The notes under the pieces are model-generated. The model had not been told where the DNA came from and made no database searches. It saw only the letters and a program-made list of their open reading frames with translations. DNA of 44,212 nucleotides from Rhodoferax sp. (lineage in GTDB: Bacteria > Pseudomonadota > Gammaproteobacteria > Burkholderiales > Burkholderiaceae_C). The stretch is taken from contig JANYJD010000338.1 of NCBI GenBank assembly GCA_025358555.1, forward strand, positions 1 through 44,212, written 5' to 3'. The position numbers and the translations under genes are program-made. This document shows positions 1 through 7,667 of the stretch, piece after piece (positions within the stretch are counted from its first letter, which is position 1; each line of letters begins with the position of its first letter).

Positions 1-1
1 G

Positions 2-736
2 GTCAATGCCATCGTCGTGCCCATGGGCTGCCGGGCCGAGCATTACCCGGATTTTTTGCGCGCGGTGTTCAAGCTGGCCAACATCCGTGGCGCGCTGATC
101 ACCATGCCGCACAAGGTCACGACCATGGGCCTGCTGGACGACGTGCTCCCTACCGCTGCCATTGCCGGTGCTTGCAATGCGGTGCGCCTGGGGGCTAACG
201 GGGAGTTGCAAGGCGACATGTTTGATGGCGAGGGTTTTGTGCGCGGCGTGCTGCGCAAGGGCTTCAGGCTCAACGGCGCCAGCGCGTTGGTGGTGGGCTC
301 GGGCGGGGTGGGCTCGGCCATTGCCGCGTCGCTGGCAGCGGCCGGCGTGGCGCGCCTGGGCGTGTTTGACGTGAATGGCGCCTCGGCAAACTGCTTGGCA
401 GAGCGCCTGCGCGCCCACTACCCGGCGCTGCAAGTCAACACCGGCTCCAATGACCCGGCCGGCTTTGACCTGGTGGTCAACGGCACGCCGCTGGGCATGA
501 AGGCAGGCGACCCCATGCCCCTGGATGTGTCACGCATTGCAGCCAGCAGCTTTGTAGGCGAGGTGGTGATGAAGTCCGAGATGACGGCCTTTCTTGCAGC
601 AGCCGAGGCGCGCGGTTGCGCGGTGCAGGTGGGCACCGACATGCTGTTTGAGCAAATTCCGGCGTACCTGGAATTTTTTGGCCTACCCAGCGTCACGCCG
701 CAGGAATTGCGTGCGGTTGCGAAACTGGCCTACTGA
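2..736 (+). CDS. Shikimate dehydrogenase-like protein, 5' truncated by window
   Basis: The reading frame is open from the window edge, so the N-terminus is missing; 244 residues are visible. It belongs to the shikimate/quinate dehydrogenase family, which reduces dehydroshikimate-type substrates with NAD(P)H. The conserved lysine segment ITMPHK and a Rossmann nucleotide loop GSGGVGSA are present, followed by NGTPLGM. The usual NTD-x-x-G substrate motif of AroE is replaced by GDMFDGEGF, and the C-terminus reads GTDMLFEQIPAYLEFF. These differences point to an AroE-like paralogue rather than the housekeeping AroE, so the substrate may be quinate or an aminoshikimate-like compound; that part is inference. 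The gene ends in a run of short tandem repeats that contain its stop codon. Confidence 0.8.
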   Translation, partial: VNAIVVPMGCRAEHYPDFLRAVFKLANIRGALITMPHKVTTMGLLDDVLPTAAIAGACNAVRLGANGELQGDMFDGEGFVRGVLRKGFRLNGASALVVGSGGVGSAIAASLAAAGVARLGVFDVNGASANCLAERLRAHYPALQVNTGSNDPAGFDLVVNGTPLGMKAGDPMPLDVSRIAASSFVGEVVMKSEMTAFLAAAEARGCAVQVGTDMLFEQIPAYLEFFGLPSVTPQELRAVAKLAY

Positions 737-779
737 CATTGACTTACTGACACCGGCCTACTGACACAGACTGGCTGAC
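726..779 (+). repeat. Short degenerate tandem repeat at the 3' end of the dehydrogenase gene
   Basis: The motif CTGACA occurs four times with spacings of about 14 to 16 bases (TACTGACAT, TACTGACAC, TACTGACAC, CTGACAC). The first copy contains the TGA stop of the upstream gene. It looks like local duplication of the gene's last codons; no function is evident. Confidence 0.5.
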
Positions 780-794
780 ACTCAAAATCCATTT

Positions 795-849
795 GCTATA
801 TATTAAATAGCTGTTTATGAACTGTACACGGGGGCTACAGCCCTATTTT
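795..849 (+). repeat. Dispersed 55-bp repeat, copy A (intergenic)
   Basis: The 30-bp core runs from 807 to 836 and carries ATAGCT at its start, TATG in the middle and GGGCT at its end, followed by ACAGCCC so that GGGCT-AC-AGCCC forms a small palindrome. The left part GCTAT...ATAGC is also an inverted repeat. In the frame used by most coding copies this intergenic copy contains a TAA stop, unlike the copies inside genes. Confidence 0.75.
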
Positions 850-872
850 ATCGGTAAAATTTGATAAAATAG
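843..872. other. AT-rich perfect hairpin
   Basis: CTATTTTATC (843-852) and GATAAAATAG (863-872) are perfect 10-bp inverted repeats with a 10-base loop, unusually AT-rich for this genome. The hairpin begins inside the right end of repeat copy A. It lies downstream of both the dehydrogenase (plus strand) and the ABC permease (minus strand). It may act as a bidirectional transcription barrier, although there is no clean U-run outside the stem. A second small stem, CCTGTG/CACAGG, lies at 884-901. Confidence 0.45.
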
Positions 873-921
873 CCTCACTATGACCTGTGGGACGACACAG
901 GCCCGTGGGACCCGCGCAAAC

Positions 922-2229
922 TTACGGCGCGCTAGCCCGCCATCGCCAACGCAGTAACACAAGGGCCAGCACAGCATGGGCCGCAGCAATAACAACGGAC
1001 AGCTTGCTTTGGGTCAAAAGGGGTTGCACCAGACCTAGCAACGGGTTGCCGACGGTGGCTCCGACCAGCCACGGCAGTACGCCGTAAAGTACCAACATCA
1101 GCAATAAAAACGCGGCAACGGCACGCTTGTTTTTGACGGCAAACGCCAGGAAAAGCGCCAGCGCACAATCCCGCACCATCAGCAGCACGAAGGCCACGGG
1201 GTGCAGCGCAACCAGCGCCATGCCGGGCCACGGCGTCGCCTGCGGCTCACGCAGCGCAACAGTACAAATCACCGCGAAAGGCACCGCCAGCAGCAGCGTG
1301 GTGGGCCACCGGGGGACTTGCAATAGCGCAGCGCGCCACTGCCCGCTTGCAGTCCGGGTGGCGACCCGTTGCCACAGCGGGCGCAGCTGCGGTTCGCTCA
1401 ACAGCGCAAGGTAGGTGAGCATGGCGCAGACTGCCAAGCCAACCAACCCCAAAGTCGCCATCCGGTGGGTTGCCGCGAAGCCCCCCAAGTAGCCTGTGCA
1501 CAGCAACGCCAGGGCGGGCCAGCCCCAAGGCATTTGCCGCACCGCCAGCACCTCGGCCATGGAGCGCCACGCCGCCACCAGCGCGCACCCGGCGAACAGC
1601 GCCATGGAGGCCAGGCCAAAGTTGACATTGGCGAACGGTTGACCCCACCAGATGACCGTGCCGCCCTCGGCTCCCATGCCAAACAAAGGCGTGACGATTT
1701 GCAAAACCAGCACCACCAACACCCACACGCCCCCACGCCGCGCCACCGCCCCGCTGGTTTTGAGCAACTGCAAATTCACCGCGATCAGCAGAGCCTGCAG
1801 AAACAGGCCGCACAAAATGGCCGCCAGCGTAATTTGCAGCACGTTGCTTGCGTGCCCGCTTACAACGGCAGCGGGCACGGCAACCAGCAAACACAGCATG
1901 CCGCCATACCAGCCGTAGGCGCTGGCCCCGCCGAGCTTGCCCCATGTCATGGCCCAGGGCTGCATGGCGCTCATGCGCTGCTGGTCCCAGGTGCGGTCGG
2001 TCAGCTCTTCCATCACGCTGGTGCCCACGGCAAGCGTTCCCATGCCCCATGCCAGCACGGCAAACAGGGCCGCACCGGTATACGCCAGCGCCTGCGCGGT
2101 GTGGTCGCTGGCACTCATGAATGCCGCTGCAAAACAGGCCAGCAGCAGCAGCGGCAGCACCACCAGGCGCGTGGGTGAAAAACCTAGCCAGAGTTGGCGG
2201 CGGAACTCGGGGTTCATGTCGTAGCTCAT
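922..2229 (-). CDS. ABC-2 type transporter permease
   Basis: This is a 435-residue, strongly hydrophobic protein with about ten to twelve predicted membrane segments, the first at roughly residues 18-38. It is the membrane partner of the ATPase encoded directly upstream. Its ATG overlaps the ATPase stop (ATGA, 2226-2229), which implies translational coupling and a two-subunit exporter. A soluble loop after the second membrane segment (EELTDRTWDQQRMSAM) is typical of ABC-2 family permeases. The substrate cannot be told from sequence. A second ATG lies four codons in, but the overlap favours the first. Confidence 0.85.
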   Translation of the reverse strand: MSYDMNPEFRRQLWLGFSPTRLVVLPLLLLACFAAAFMSASDHTAQALAYTGAALFAVLAWGMGTLAVGTSVMEELTDRTWDQQRMSAMQPWAMTWGKLGGASAYGWYGGMLCLLVAVPAAVVSGHASNVLQITLAAILCGLFLQALLIAVNLQLLKTSGAVARRGGVWVLVVLVLQIVTPLFGMGAEGGTVIWWGQPFANVNFGLASMALFAGCALVAAWRSMAEVLAVRQMPWGWPALALLCTGYLGGFAATHRMATLGLVGLAVCAMLTYLALLSEPQLRPLWQRVATRTASGQWRAALLQVPRWPTTLLLAVPFAVICTVALREPQATPWPGMALVALHPVAFVLLMVRDCALALFLAFAVKNKRAVAAFLLLMLVLYGVLPWLVGATVGNPLLGLVQPLLTQSKLSVVIAAAHAVLALVLLRWRWRASAP

Positions 2230-3212
2230 GGCTGGGCCTTGTCTGCGGATTTGCTGTCGCGTCCTGAAGAACGTCCGGCTTCAAGCGATTTCAAATACGA
2301 CTGCTGCAGGTTTTCCGTGACCGGCGCAACCACCGTCAGCGGGTAGCCTGCCGCCACGCAGGCGCTGACTAGCGCCGCTTGGGCAGCCGCATCGCCGCGC
2401 AAACTGATCTCCAGCCCGCTTGCGTCAATGTGGCGCAAAGTCACGTTCACCTGATTCGCAAGCCACGAGGCAACCGACTCTGCGCTGTGCACAAACTCCA
2501 GCCGCAGCAGCCGCTCGGCCGGGGCGCCCGCGCTGGCAGCGGTGGCCCCGCCCAGCGCCCGGTGCTCCAGCACGCGCCCCTGGTTCAGCGCCAGCATGTG
2601 GGTGGAATAGGCGTCCAGCTCGGCCAGAATGTGGCTGGATACCAGCAAGGTCATGCCCTGCGCCTGCAGCGCCTTGAACACGCCGGCCAGCGCGCCGCGT
2701 GCCTCCGGGTCCAGCCCGCTGGCCGGCTCGTCCAGCAGCAGCACTTGCGGCGAATGGATGATGGCCTGGCCAATCGCCAGCCGCTGGCGCTGCCCGCGTG
2801 ACAGCGTGCTGGCGAGCTTTTGCAATTTGTCGCCCAAGCCCATGCGCTCGGCCGTAGTTTGCACCGCTTTGGCCACAGCTTCTGTGGCCAGGCCCTGCGA
2901 ACGCGCGGCGTACTCCAGCCCCTGCGCTACCGTCAGTTCGCTGTACAGGCCAAAGCTGTCCGACAAATAGCCCATCAGCGCGTGCACCTCACGCGGCGAC
3001 TCATAAACATCGTGGCCCGCCACGCGAACCGTGCCCGACAGCGGCGTGTCCAGCGCCGCAATGCAGCGCAGCAGGGTGGTCTTGCCAGCGCCGTTGGGCC
3101 CGACCAGCGCGGTGACGGTGCCGGGCTCAATGCGCAGGCTGACCTGCGCCAGCGCCCGAAAGCCGGGGTAGTCGAATGTGAGGTCGATGACTTCAATGAT
3201 GGGTGTGTTCAA
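2226..3212 (-). CDS. ABC transporter ATP-binding protein
   Basis: This 328-residue protein is the ATPase of a probable ABC-2 exporter. It shows a Walker A motif GPNGAGKTT near residue 38, a signature LSRGQRQRLAIGQA (R replaces the usual second G) and a Walker B LLLDEPASGLDPEARG, followed by the switch SSHILAELD. The C-terminal ~100 residues lack these motifs and look like an accessory domain, as in drug- or Gld-type ABC-2 systems. The start is TTG: AAC ACA CCC follows it, and GAGGAA stands six bases upstream. The 96-bp gap to the divergent deacetylase gene must hold both promoters. Confidence 0.88.
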   Translation of the reverse strand: MNTPIIEVIDLTFDYPGFRALAQVSLRIEPGTVTALVGPNGAGKTTLLRCIAALDTPLSGTVRVAGHDVYESPREVHALMGYLSDSFGLYSELTVAQGLEYAARSQGLATEAVAKAVQTTAERMGLGDKLQKLASTLSRGQRQRLAIGQAIIHSPQVLLLDEPASGLDPEARGALAGVFKALQAQGMTLLVSSHILAELDAYSTHMLALNQGRVLEHRALGGATAASAGAPAERLLRLEFVHSAESVASWLANQVNVTLRHIDASGLEISLRGDAAAQAALVSACVAAGYPLTVVAPVTENLQQSYLKSLEAGRSSGRDSKSADKAQP

Positions 3213-3308
3213 ACGGGTTCCTCGCGGCGGGTGGCATGCCCGGCATTGTCTCGCAGCCGCAAAGCGTCAACGGCCGCTCGGGTTGGTCGCCACGCATAAT
3301 CGGGCCGC

Positions 3309-4148
3309 ATGGACCCCCAGCCCGCTAAGCCGCCTGAGCCCCCGCAGCCTCTGAAGCGGCTGATTCTGTGCGCCGACGATTTTGCAGTGCACCAGCCCGC
3401 GTCACAGGGCATTGCCCGGCTGGCAGAAGCGGGCCGCATCAGCGCCACCAGCGCCATGGTGCTGTCGCCGCGCTGGGCGCAGGACGCGCCGCTGCTGCAC
3501 GACTTGCGTGCCCAGATCGATGTGGGCCTGCATCTGGACTGGACCAGCGGCTTTGCCGTGGCCGCCGGCCATGGGCTGTCGCTGGGCCGTGCGATGGCAA
3601 AAGCCGTGCTGGGCGGCTTCAACACGGATGCGGCGCGCGTCGTCATTGAACGCCAGCTCGACGCGTTTGAGACGCACTGGAAAGCGCAGCCTGACCATGT
3701 GGACGGGCACCAGCACGTGCAGCAGTTTGCCGGCATCCGGGAAGCGCTGGTGGGCGTCCTGGCAATGCGCTACCCAGACGCCAAGCCTTACCTGCGGGTC
3801 TCCCGCGCGCCCGCAGGCCAGGCAGATTTCAAAAGCCGCATCATTGCCATCCTGGGAGCAAATGCTATTGACAATATAGCTAACAATGCAATGTGGACGA
3901 GGGCTGCGGCTCTATCTGGCATCTATGATTTCACCGGAACGGTGCAAGGCTACGGCCAGCGCATGACCCACTGGTTGCAGACTTCGCCCGACCACACCAT
4001 CATCATGTGCCACCCCGCACTCTCAGCAGAGCCGGGCGACAGCATTGGCGCAGCGCGGGCGCGGGAGTTTTCCTATTTGAGCGGCGAAGGCTTTCCCGCC
4101 GCGCTCAGACAAGCCCATGCCCGGCTGGCCAGGGGCTGCGATTGGTAA
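3309..4148 (+). CDS. YdjC/ChbG/HpnK-family deacetylase (NaxD-like candidate)
   Basis: This 279-residue protein belongs to the YdjC family, metal-dependent deacetylases of acetylated amino sugars. The metal-site motifs are visible: CADDF with D23-D24, DGHQHV with H134 and H136, and CHP at 234-236. Known members include ChbG (chitobiose), HpnK (hopanoids) and NaxD, which deacetylates undecaprenyl-phosphate-GalNAc for lipid A modification in Francisella. The next gene overlaps or nearly abuts it and encodes an ArnT-like transferase, with GtrA and an ArnC-like glycosyltransferase opposite, so a NaxD-like role is the best inference. Residues about 186-203 are encoded by an in-frame copy of the dispersed repeat, between the His motif and the CHP motif. 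Confidence 0.82.
   Translation: MDPQPAKPPEPPQPLKRLILCADDFAVHQPASQGIARLAEAGRISATSAMVLSPRWAQDAPLLHDLRAQIDVGLHLDWTSGFAVAAGHGLSLGRAMAKAVLGGFNTDAARVVIERQLDAFETHWKAQPDHVDGHQHVQQFAGIREALVGVLAMRYPDAKPYLRVSRAPAGQADFKSRIIAILGANAIDNIANNAMWTRAAALSGIYDFTGTVQGYGQRMTHWLQTSPDHTIIMCHPALSAEPGDSIGAARAREFSYLSGEGFPAALRQAHARLARGCDW
3864..3917 (+). repeat. Dispersed 55-bp repeat, copy B (in frame in the deacetylase gene)
   Basis: The core is 3876-3905, with ATAGCT, ATGCA and GGGCT at the conserved spacing. It is read in the frame ATA GCT and yields the residues NAIDNIANNAMWTRAAA. It adds roughly 18 codons without interrupting the gene. Confidence 0.8.
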
Positions 4149-4158
4149 ACTCCGCGCG

Positions 4159-5745
4159 GTGGACAACCCCCTTGATGAACGACGCGAGCGCCAGAAATCC
4201 TGGCTGGCCTTAAGCCTGCTCTGGGCGCTGCTGCTGGTGCTGGCGGCCCTGAGGCCGCTGGCCGTGCCGGATGAAGGGCGCTACGGCGAGGTCGGCCGCT
4301 GGATGCTGCAAAGCGGCGACTGGCTGACGCCCAGGCTCAATGGCATTCCCTTCTTCCACAAGCCACCCTTGCTCTACTGGCTGCAGGCCATGTCGCTGGC
4401 CACGTTTGGCGTCAACGCCTGGGCGCTGCGCTTGGTGCCTGCGCTGCACGCGGGCCTGATGCTGGCGGCCCTGTACCTGTCGGCCCGCACGGTGGCCACG
4501 GAGCAGATAGCGCGGCGCGCCGCCGTCATGCTGGGCACCAGCCTCACGCTGCTGATCGGCGGCCAGTACATCAACCACGACATGCTGGTGGCCACCTGGA
4601 TTGGCGTGGCCATCTGGTGCTTTGGGTTTTCCTTCATGGCCGGCGACAGGCCGCACGCGGGGCTGGCCCGCTGGGGCTTTGTGGCGTGCGCGCTGGGCAT
4701 GCTCAGCAAGGGGCTGATTGGCTTTGCCCTGCCCGGCCTGGTGCTGTTTGTCTGGCTGCTGTGGACGCGCCAGTTCAAAAAGGTCCCTTACCTGCCTTGG
4801 CTCAGCGGTGTGGCGCTGTTCGCCGCCATTGTGGTGCCCTGGTTTGCGCTGGCCGAGCACAAGTACCCAGAGTTTCTGGACTACATGTTTGTGCGCCACC
4901 AGTTCCAGCGCTACACCGACAGCACCTTCAACAACCCGCAGCCGTGGTGGCTTTACCTGCTGGCCATCGGGCTGCTGTTCTTCCCGTGGGTGCTGTTTGC
5001 GCTGGCGCAGATCCGCAAGCCCGCGCGGCTGGTCTTGAGCCACGGGGCAGTGGCGCGCGAATGGACCAGTCTGTGCTGGATTTGGGTCATCGCCATCACG
5101 GTGTTTTTCTCCATTCCCAGCTCCAAGCTGGTCGGCTACATCCTGCCGGTGATCCCGGCGCTCGCGTTGCTAGCGGCGCTGGGCTGGGAGCGGGTGATGT
5201 CCCACCGCGCTTACGCGGGCAAGCTGTTTGCCGGGTTGTGCGTGCTGGGGATTGGCATTGCCACGGCGATTGTCCTCAGCGTGGGCGGCGTTACAGAACG
5301 GTCGCGCACGCAAGACATTGCCCAGGTGCTGGCCTGCCAGGCGGGCCCCGCCGACACGGTCTATGTCCTGGGTGGCTACCCTTACGATCTGCCGTTTTAC
5401 GCGCAACTGGCCAAGCCGATGGTCGCGCTCAACGACTGGAACTACCAGCGCGCCAACGCACGCGATGGCTGGGAGCGTGAGCTGTTTGAAGGGGCTGACT
5501 TTGACGCCCAAGCCGCCAAAGTGCTGCAACCTGCCAGCGTTCTGCGCCAGGCAAGTGGCGTGGCGGGGAGTTGGCTGGTCACGCCCAACGCCAAGAACTT
5601 GGTGGCAGACTTGCCTGGCTGGGGGCTTGTGACCACGGGCGCCGGATGGAGCCTATATAAATCGGGGGCCGGACCAGGTGTCAATTCAGCGCCTGAAAGC
5701 CCAAAACCGGCTCAGCAAAAAAGTTTGCCCGGCTGCAAACACTAG
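4159..5745 (+). CDS. ArnT-like (GT83) membrane glycosyltransferase
   Basis: This 528-residue integral membrane protein transfers a sugar from undecaprenyl phosphate to a periplasmic acceptor, in ArnT to lipid A. The family hallmark is the first periplasmic loop, PDEGRYGE (acidic D38-E39) and FFHKPPLLYW (about 65-74). About ten hydrophobic segments follow, then a soluble C-terminal domain from roughly residue 390. GTG at 4159 is chosen because it starts just after the deacetylase stop; an ATG at 4117 would overlap that gene by 32 bases. The 3' end overlaps the convergent gtrA-like gene by 60 bases, and the last residues (SPKPAQQKSLPGCKH) look like an unconserved tail. Confidence 0.85.
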   Translation: MDNPLDERRERQKSWLALSLLWALLLVLAALRPLAVPDEGRYGEVGRWMLQSGDWLTPRLNGIPFFHKPPLLYWLQAMSLATFGVNAWALRLVPALHAGLMLAALYLSARTVATEQIARRAAVMLGTSLTLLIGGQYINHDMLVATWIGVAIWCFGFSFMAGDRPHAGLARWGFVACALGMLSKGLIGFALPGLVLFVWLLWTRQFKKVPYLPWLSGVALFAAIVVPWFALAEHKYPEFLDYMFVRHQFQRYTDSTFNNPQPWWLYLLAIGLLFFPWVLFALAQIRKPARLVLSHGAVAREWTSLCWIWVIAITVFFSIPSSKLVGYILPVIPALALLAALGWERVMSHRAYAGKLFAGLCVLGIGIATAIVLSVGGVTERSRTQDIAQVLACQAGPADTVYVLGGYPYDLPFYAQLAKPMVALNDWNYQRANARDGWERELFEGADFDAQAAKVLQPASVLRQASGVAGSWLVTPNAKNLVADLPGWGLVTTGAGWSLYKSGAGPGVNSAPESPKPAQQKSLPGCKH

Positions 5746-6090
5746 CGCGCAAAACAGCGCCACCAGACTGGGCCACCCCAGGCCGCGCAACAGCAACACA
5801 AATACCAGCTCGTTGGCGGCAAAACCCGCCAGGGCGGTGACCCCAAAGCGGCCAAAGCTGGTGCGCACGCTGGTGGCCGCATCACGAAAACTCAACAACC
5901 GGTGCCCGGCAAAGCTGACAAAAAAGGCCACACCAAAGCCCAGCGCATTGGCAAGCTCGGGCCACATATGGTGCTGCGCCAGCCCGAAAACACCCATGTG
6001 GGTGAGGGCTGCCAAACCACCCACCACGAGAAACCAGCGGGCAGAGGCGCTGACTGCATTGACAGATGCAGGATCGGGGGGCGCACTCAA
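5686..6090 (-). CDS. GtrA-family membrane protein
   Basis: This is a small, hydrophobic protein of about 134 residues with four predicted membrane helices, the GtrA family. Members are thought to help move polyprenyl-phosphate-linked sugars across the inner membrane. The frame is open far upstream, but the true start is probably TTG at 6090: it overlaps the stop of the glycosyltransferase gene (TTGA), has AGAGG about ten bases upstream, and gives the normal family length. The motif FAGHRLLSFRD and a terminal SRFWAFRR fit the family. It is co-directional with the GT2 gene and should be co-translated with it. Confidence 0.8.
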   Translation of the reverse strand: MSAPPDPASVNAVSASARWFLVVGGLAALTHMGVFGLAQHHMWPELANALGFGVAFFVSFAGHRLLSFRDAATSVRTSFGRFGVTALAGFAANELVFVLLLRGLGWPSLVALFCALVFAAGQTFLLSRFWAFRR

Positions 6091-7100
6091 AGCAGCGAAG
6101 CCTCTTGCCGGATTGATTTGAGCGACACCACGTTGCCGGCGTCCACCGTCGGAACCAGGCCCAGTCCACTGCGCTGGCTGATCAAATAGGCGGGCCGCTG
6201 TTTGACTTCTTCGTAAATCCGCCCCACGTACTCGGCCAGGATGCCAATCGACAGCAGCTGGATGCCGCTGAAAAACATCATGCCCACCACAATGGTCGCG
6301 TAGCCGGGCACCGCCATGCCCCAGATGAAAAACTCCATCACCACCCAGGCGCCATAGCCCAGCGCGACGATGGCCAGCGCCAGCCCGAGCCACGTCAACG
6401 CCCGCAGCGGCTTGGTGGAGAAAGCCACGATGCCCGTCAGCGCCAGCGAGATCGACCCGCTCAGCCCAAAATTGCTCACGCCACCCGCGCGCGGCAGCGG
6501 CACATAGTCAATCGCGGTGCTGTTAAAGCCAACCCAAGCATACAGGCCCTTCATGAAGCGGTTGCGCTCTGGCAGGCTTTTCAGGGCGTCCGCCACGGCG
6601 CGGTCCATCAGCCGGAAGTCGCCCGCGTTGGGCGGAATTTTCACCTTGCTGCCCCAATTGACCAGCTTGTAGAACACCGCCGTGAGGCTGGCGTGCAGGG
6701 GGGACTGGTCGTCGCGGGTCTTGCGCACGGCATACACCACGTCCGCACCATGAATCCATTTTTGTAGCATCTCAGGCAGCAGGGACGCCGGGTGTTGGCC
6801 ATCCGCATCCATCAATACCACCACATCGCCGAGCGCCGCATCAAGCCCAGCGGTGAGTGCCGGCTCTTTGCCAAAGTTGCGGGAAAGCTTCAGGGACACC
6901 ACTTCAGGGTGGCTGGCGCACAGCCGCTGCATCACCTGCGCGGTGTCGTCGCGGCTACCGTCGTCCACCACGATCAGCTCGATTCGCGGGGACAGCGTGG
7001 CGAGTATGGCCAGCGTCTGCGGCACGAACCTGGCGAGGTTTTGCGCTTCGTTGAACGCGGGCATGATGCAGGAAATGGACGGCGGCTTGGATCGGTTCAT
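6087..7100 (-). CDS. Polyprenyl-phosphate sugar glycosyltransferase (GT2, ArnC/GtrB-like)
   Basis: This 337-residue protein has a cytoplasmic GT-A domain followed by two C-terminal membrane helices, the architecture of DPM1/ArnC/GtrB enzymes that charge undecaprenyl phosphate with a sugar. Visible motifs are PAFNEAQNL (14-22), VVDDGSRDDT (45-53), the metal-binding DAD at 98-100, and KLSRNFGKEPALTAG. The C-terminal helix is followed by GILAEYVGRIYEEVK, typical of the family. It most likely makes the donor used by the ArnT-like protein, with GtrA assisting translocation. The sugar itself cannot be read from sequence. Confidence 0.85.
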   Translation of the reverse strand: MNRSKPPSISCIMPAFNEAQNLARFVPQTLAILATLSPRIELIVVDDGSRDDTAQVMQRLCASHPEVVSLKLSRNFGKEPALTAGLDAALGDVVVLMDADGQHPASLLPEMLQKWIHGADVVYAVRKTRDDQSPLHASLTAVFYKLVNWGSKVKIPPNAGDFRLMDRAVADALKSLPERNRFMKGLYAWVGFNSTAIDYVPLPRAGGVSNFGLSGSISLALTGIVAFSTKPLRALTWLGLALAIVALGYGAWVVMEFFIWGMAVPGYATIVVGMMFFSGIQLLSIGILAEYVGRIYEEVKQRPAYLISQRSGLGLVPTVDAGNVVSLKSIRQEASLL

Positions 7101-7121
7101 AGAGCCGCATCATGCCAAAAG

Positions 7122-7153
7122 AAAACCCCGCCGGAGACTTCCGGCGGGGTTTT
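7122..7153 (-). terminator. Rho-independent terminator of the psiF-like gene
   Basis: AAAACCCCGCCGG (7122-7134) and CCGGCGGGGTTTT (7141-7153) form a perfect 13-bp stem with a six-base loop. A-runs and T-runs flank the GC core on both strands, so it could work in both directions. It begins 30 bases after the stop of the psiF-like gene and separates it from the glycosyltransferase gene. Confidence 0.85.
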
Positions 7154-7182
7154 TATGAAAAACCGATTGTCAGATCAGTAAC

Positions 7183-7485
7183 TCAGGCGCTTTTGCTCAG
7201 GCACTCTTTCATGAAGCCTTTTCGCTCATCACCCTTGAGCTTTTTGGCACCCGCATCCGCATTGCAGGTTTTCATCTTGCCCTGCTGGGTGACTTTTTTG
7301 GCGCTCAGGCACTCCTTCATGAAGGATTTGCGCTCGTCGCCTTTCTTCTCGCCCGCGTCCTTGTTGCACATGCCCATTTTGCTTTGCTGCGCGGTTTTTT
7401 CACCATCGGCGGCGTGCACCGGGGCCGACAGCAGCCCAAAACTCAGGGTAAGACCTATGGCGATCACGCTGGCTAGTTTTTTCAT
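7183..7485 (-). CDS. PsiF-repeat periplasmic protein
   Basis: The frame is open much further upstream, but the gene starts at ATG 7485, preceded by AAAGGAA, giving 100 residues. A signal peptide runs to about residue 26 (SAPVHAA). The mature part consists of two similar PsiF repeats, each with a cysteine-lysine-rich pattern: MCNKDAG..GDERKSFMKECLS and TCNADAG..GDERKGFMKECLS. PsiF is a phosphate-starvation-inducible protein in E. coli, but its function is not known and phosphate control here is not shown by the sequence. The gene is monocistronic, with its own promoter candidate and a strong terminator. Confidence 0.85.
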   Translation of the reverse strand: MKKLASVIAIGLTLSFGLLSAPVHAADGEKTAQQSKMGMCNKDAGEKKGDERKSFMKECLSAKKVTQQGKMKTCNADAGAKKLKGDERKGFMKECLSKSA

Positions 7486-7533
7486 GATGTTCCTTTGTGT
7501 AAGTGAGAGCGGTTGAAGCAGCCGCCGCCTTGG

Positions 7534-7562
7534 ATTCCAGCACATAACGCGTGCAATTGCAA
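7534..7562 (-). promoter_or_regulatory. Candidate sigma-70 promoter of the psiF-like gene
   Basis: On the minus strand TTGCAA (-35, 7562-7557) is followed after 17 bases by TGGAAT (-10, 7539-7534). This would start transcription near 7527 and give a leader of about 42 bases. The -10 matches only four of six consensus positions. Confidence 0.35.
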
Positions 7563-7627
7563 TCGTGGTGACGCCATGGTGACCTGGGCTGCCAACTTGT
7601 TTACAAGCAGCGGGGCTTGGCGCTGCT

Positions 7628-7667
7628 GATGCTTGTCGATGCTTGTTGATGCTTGTTGATGCTTGTT
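7628..7667. repeat. 10-bp tandem repeat, four units
   Basis: GATGCTTGTC is followed by three exact copies of GATGCTTGTT. The 10-bp period is close to one helical turn, so any protein binding the unit would line up on one DNA face. No open gene covers it. It may be a protein-binding array or slippage; the sequence does not decide. Confidence 0.8.

Noticed and set aside
1247-2284. Second long minus-strand frame across the ABC permease
   Set aside because: The permease frame has clear membrane segments and the ATGA coupling; this one is out of frame and Arg/Gly/His-rich.
7628-7667. CRISPR array
   Set aside because: Units are contiguous 10-mers with no spacers, and no cas genes are present.
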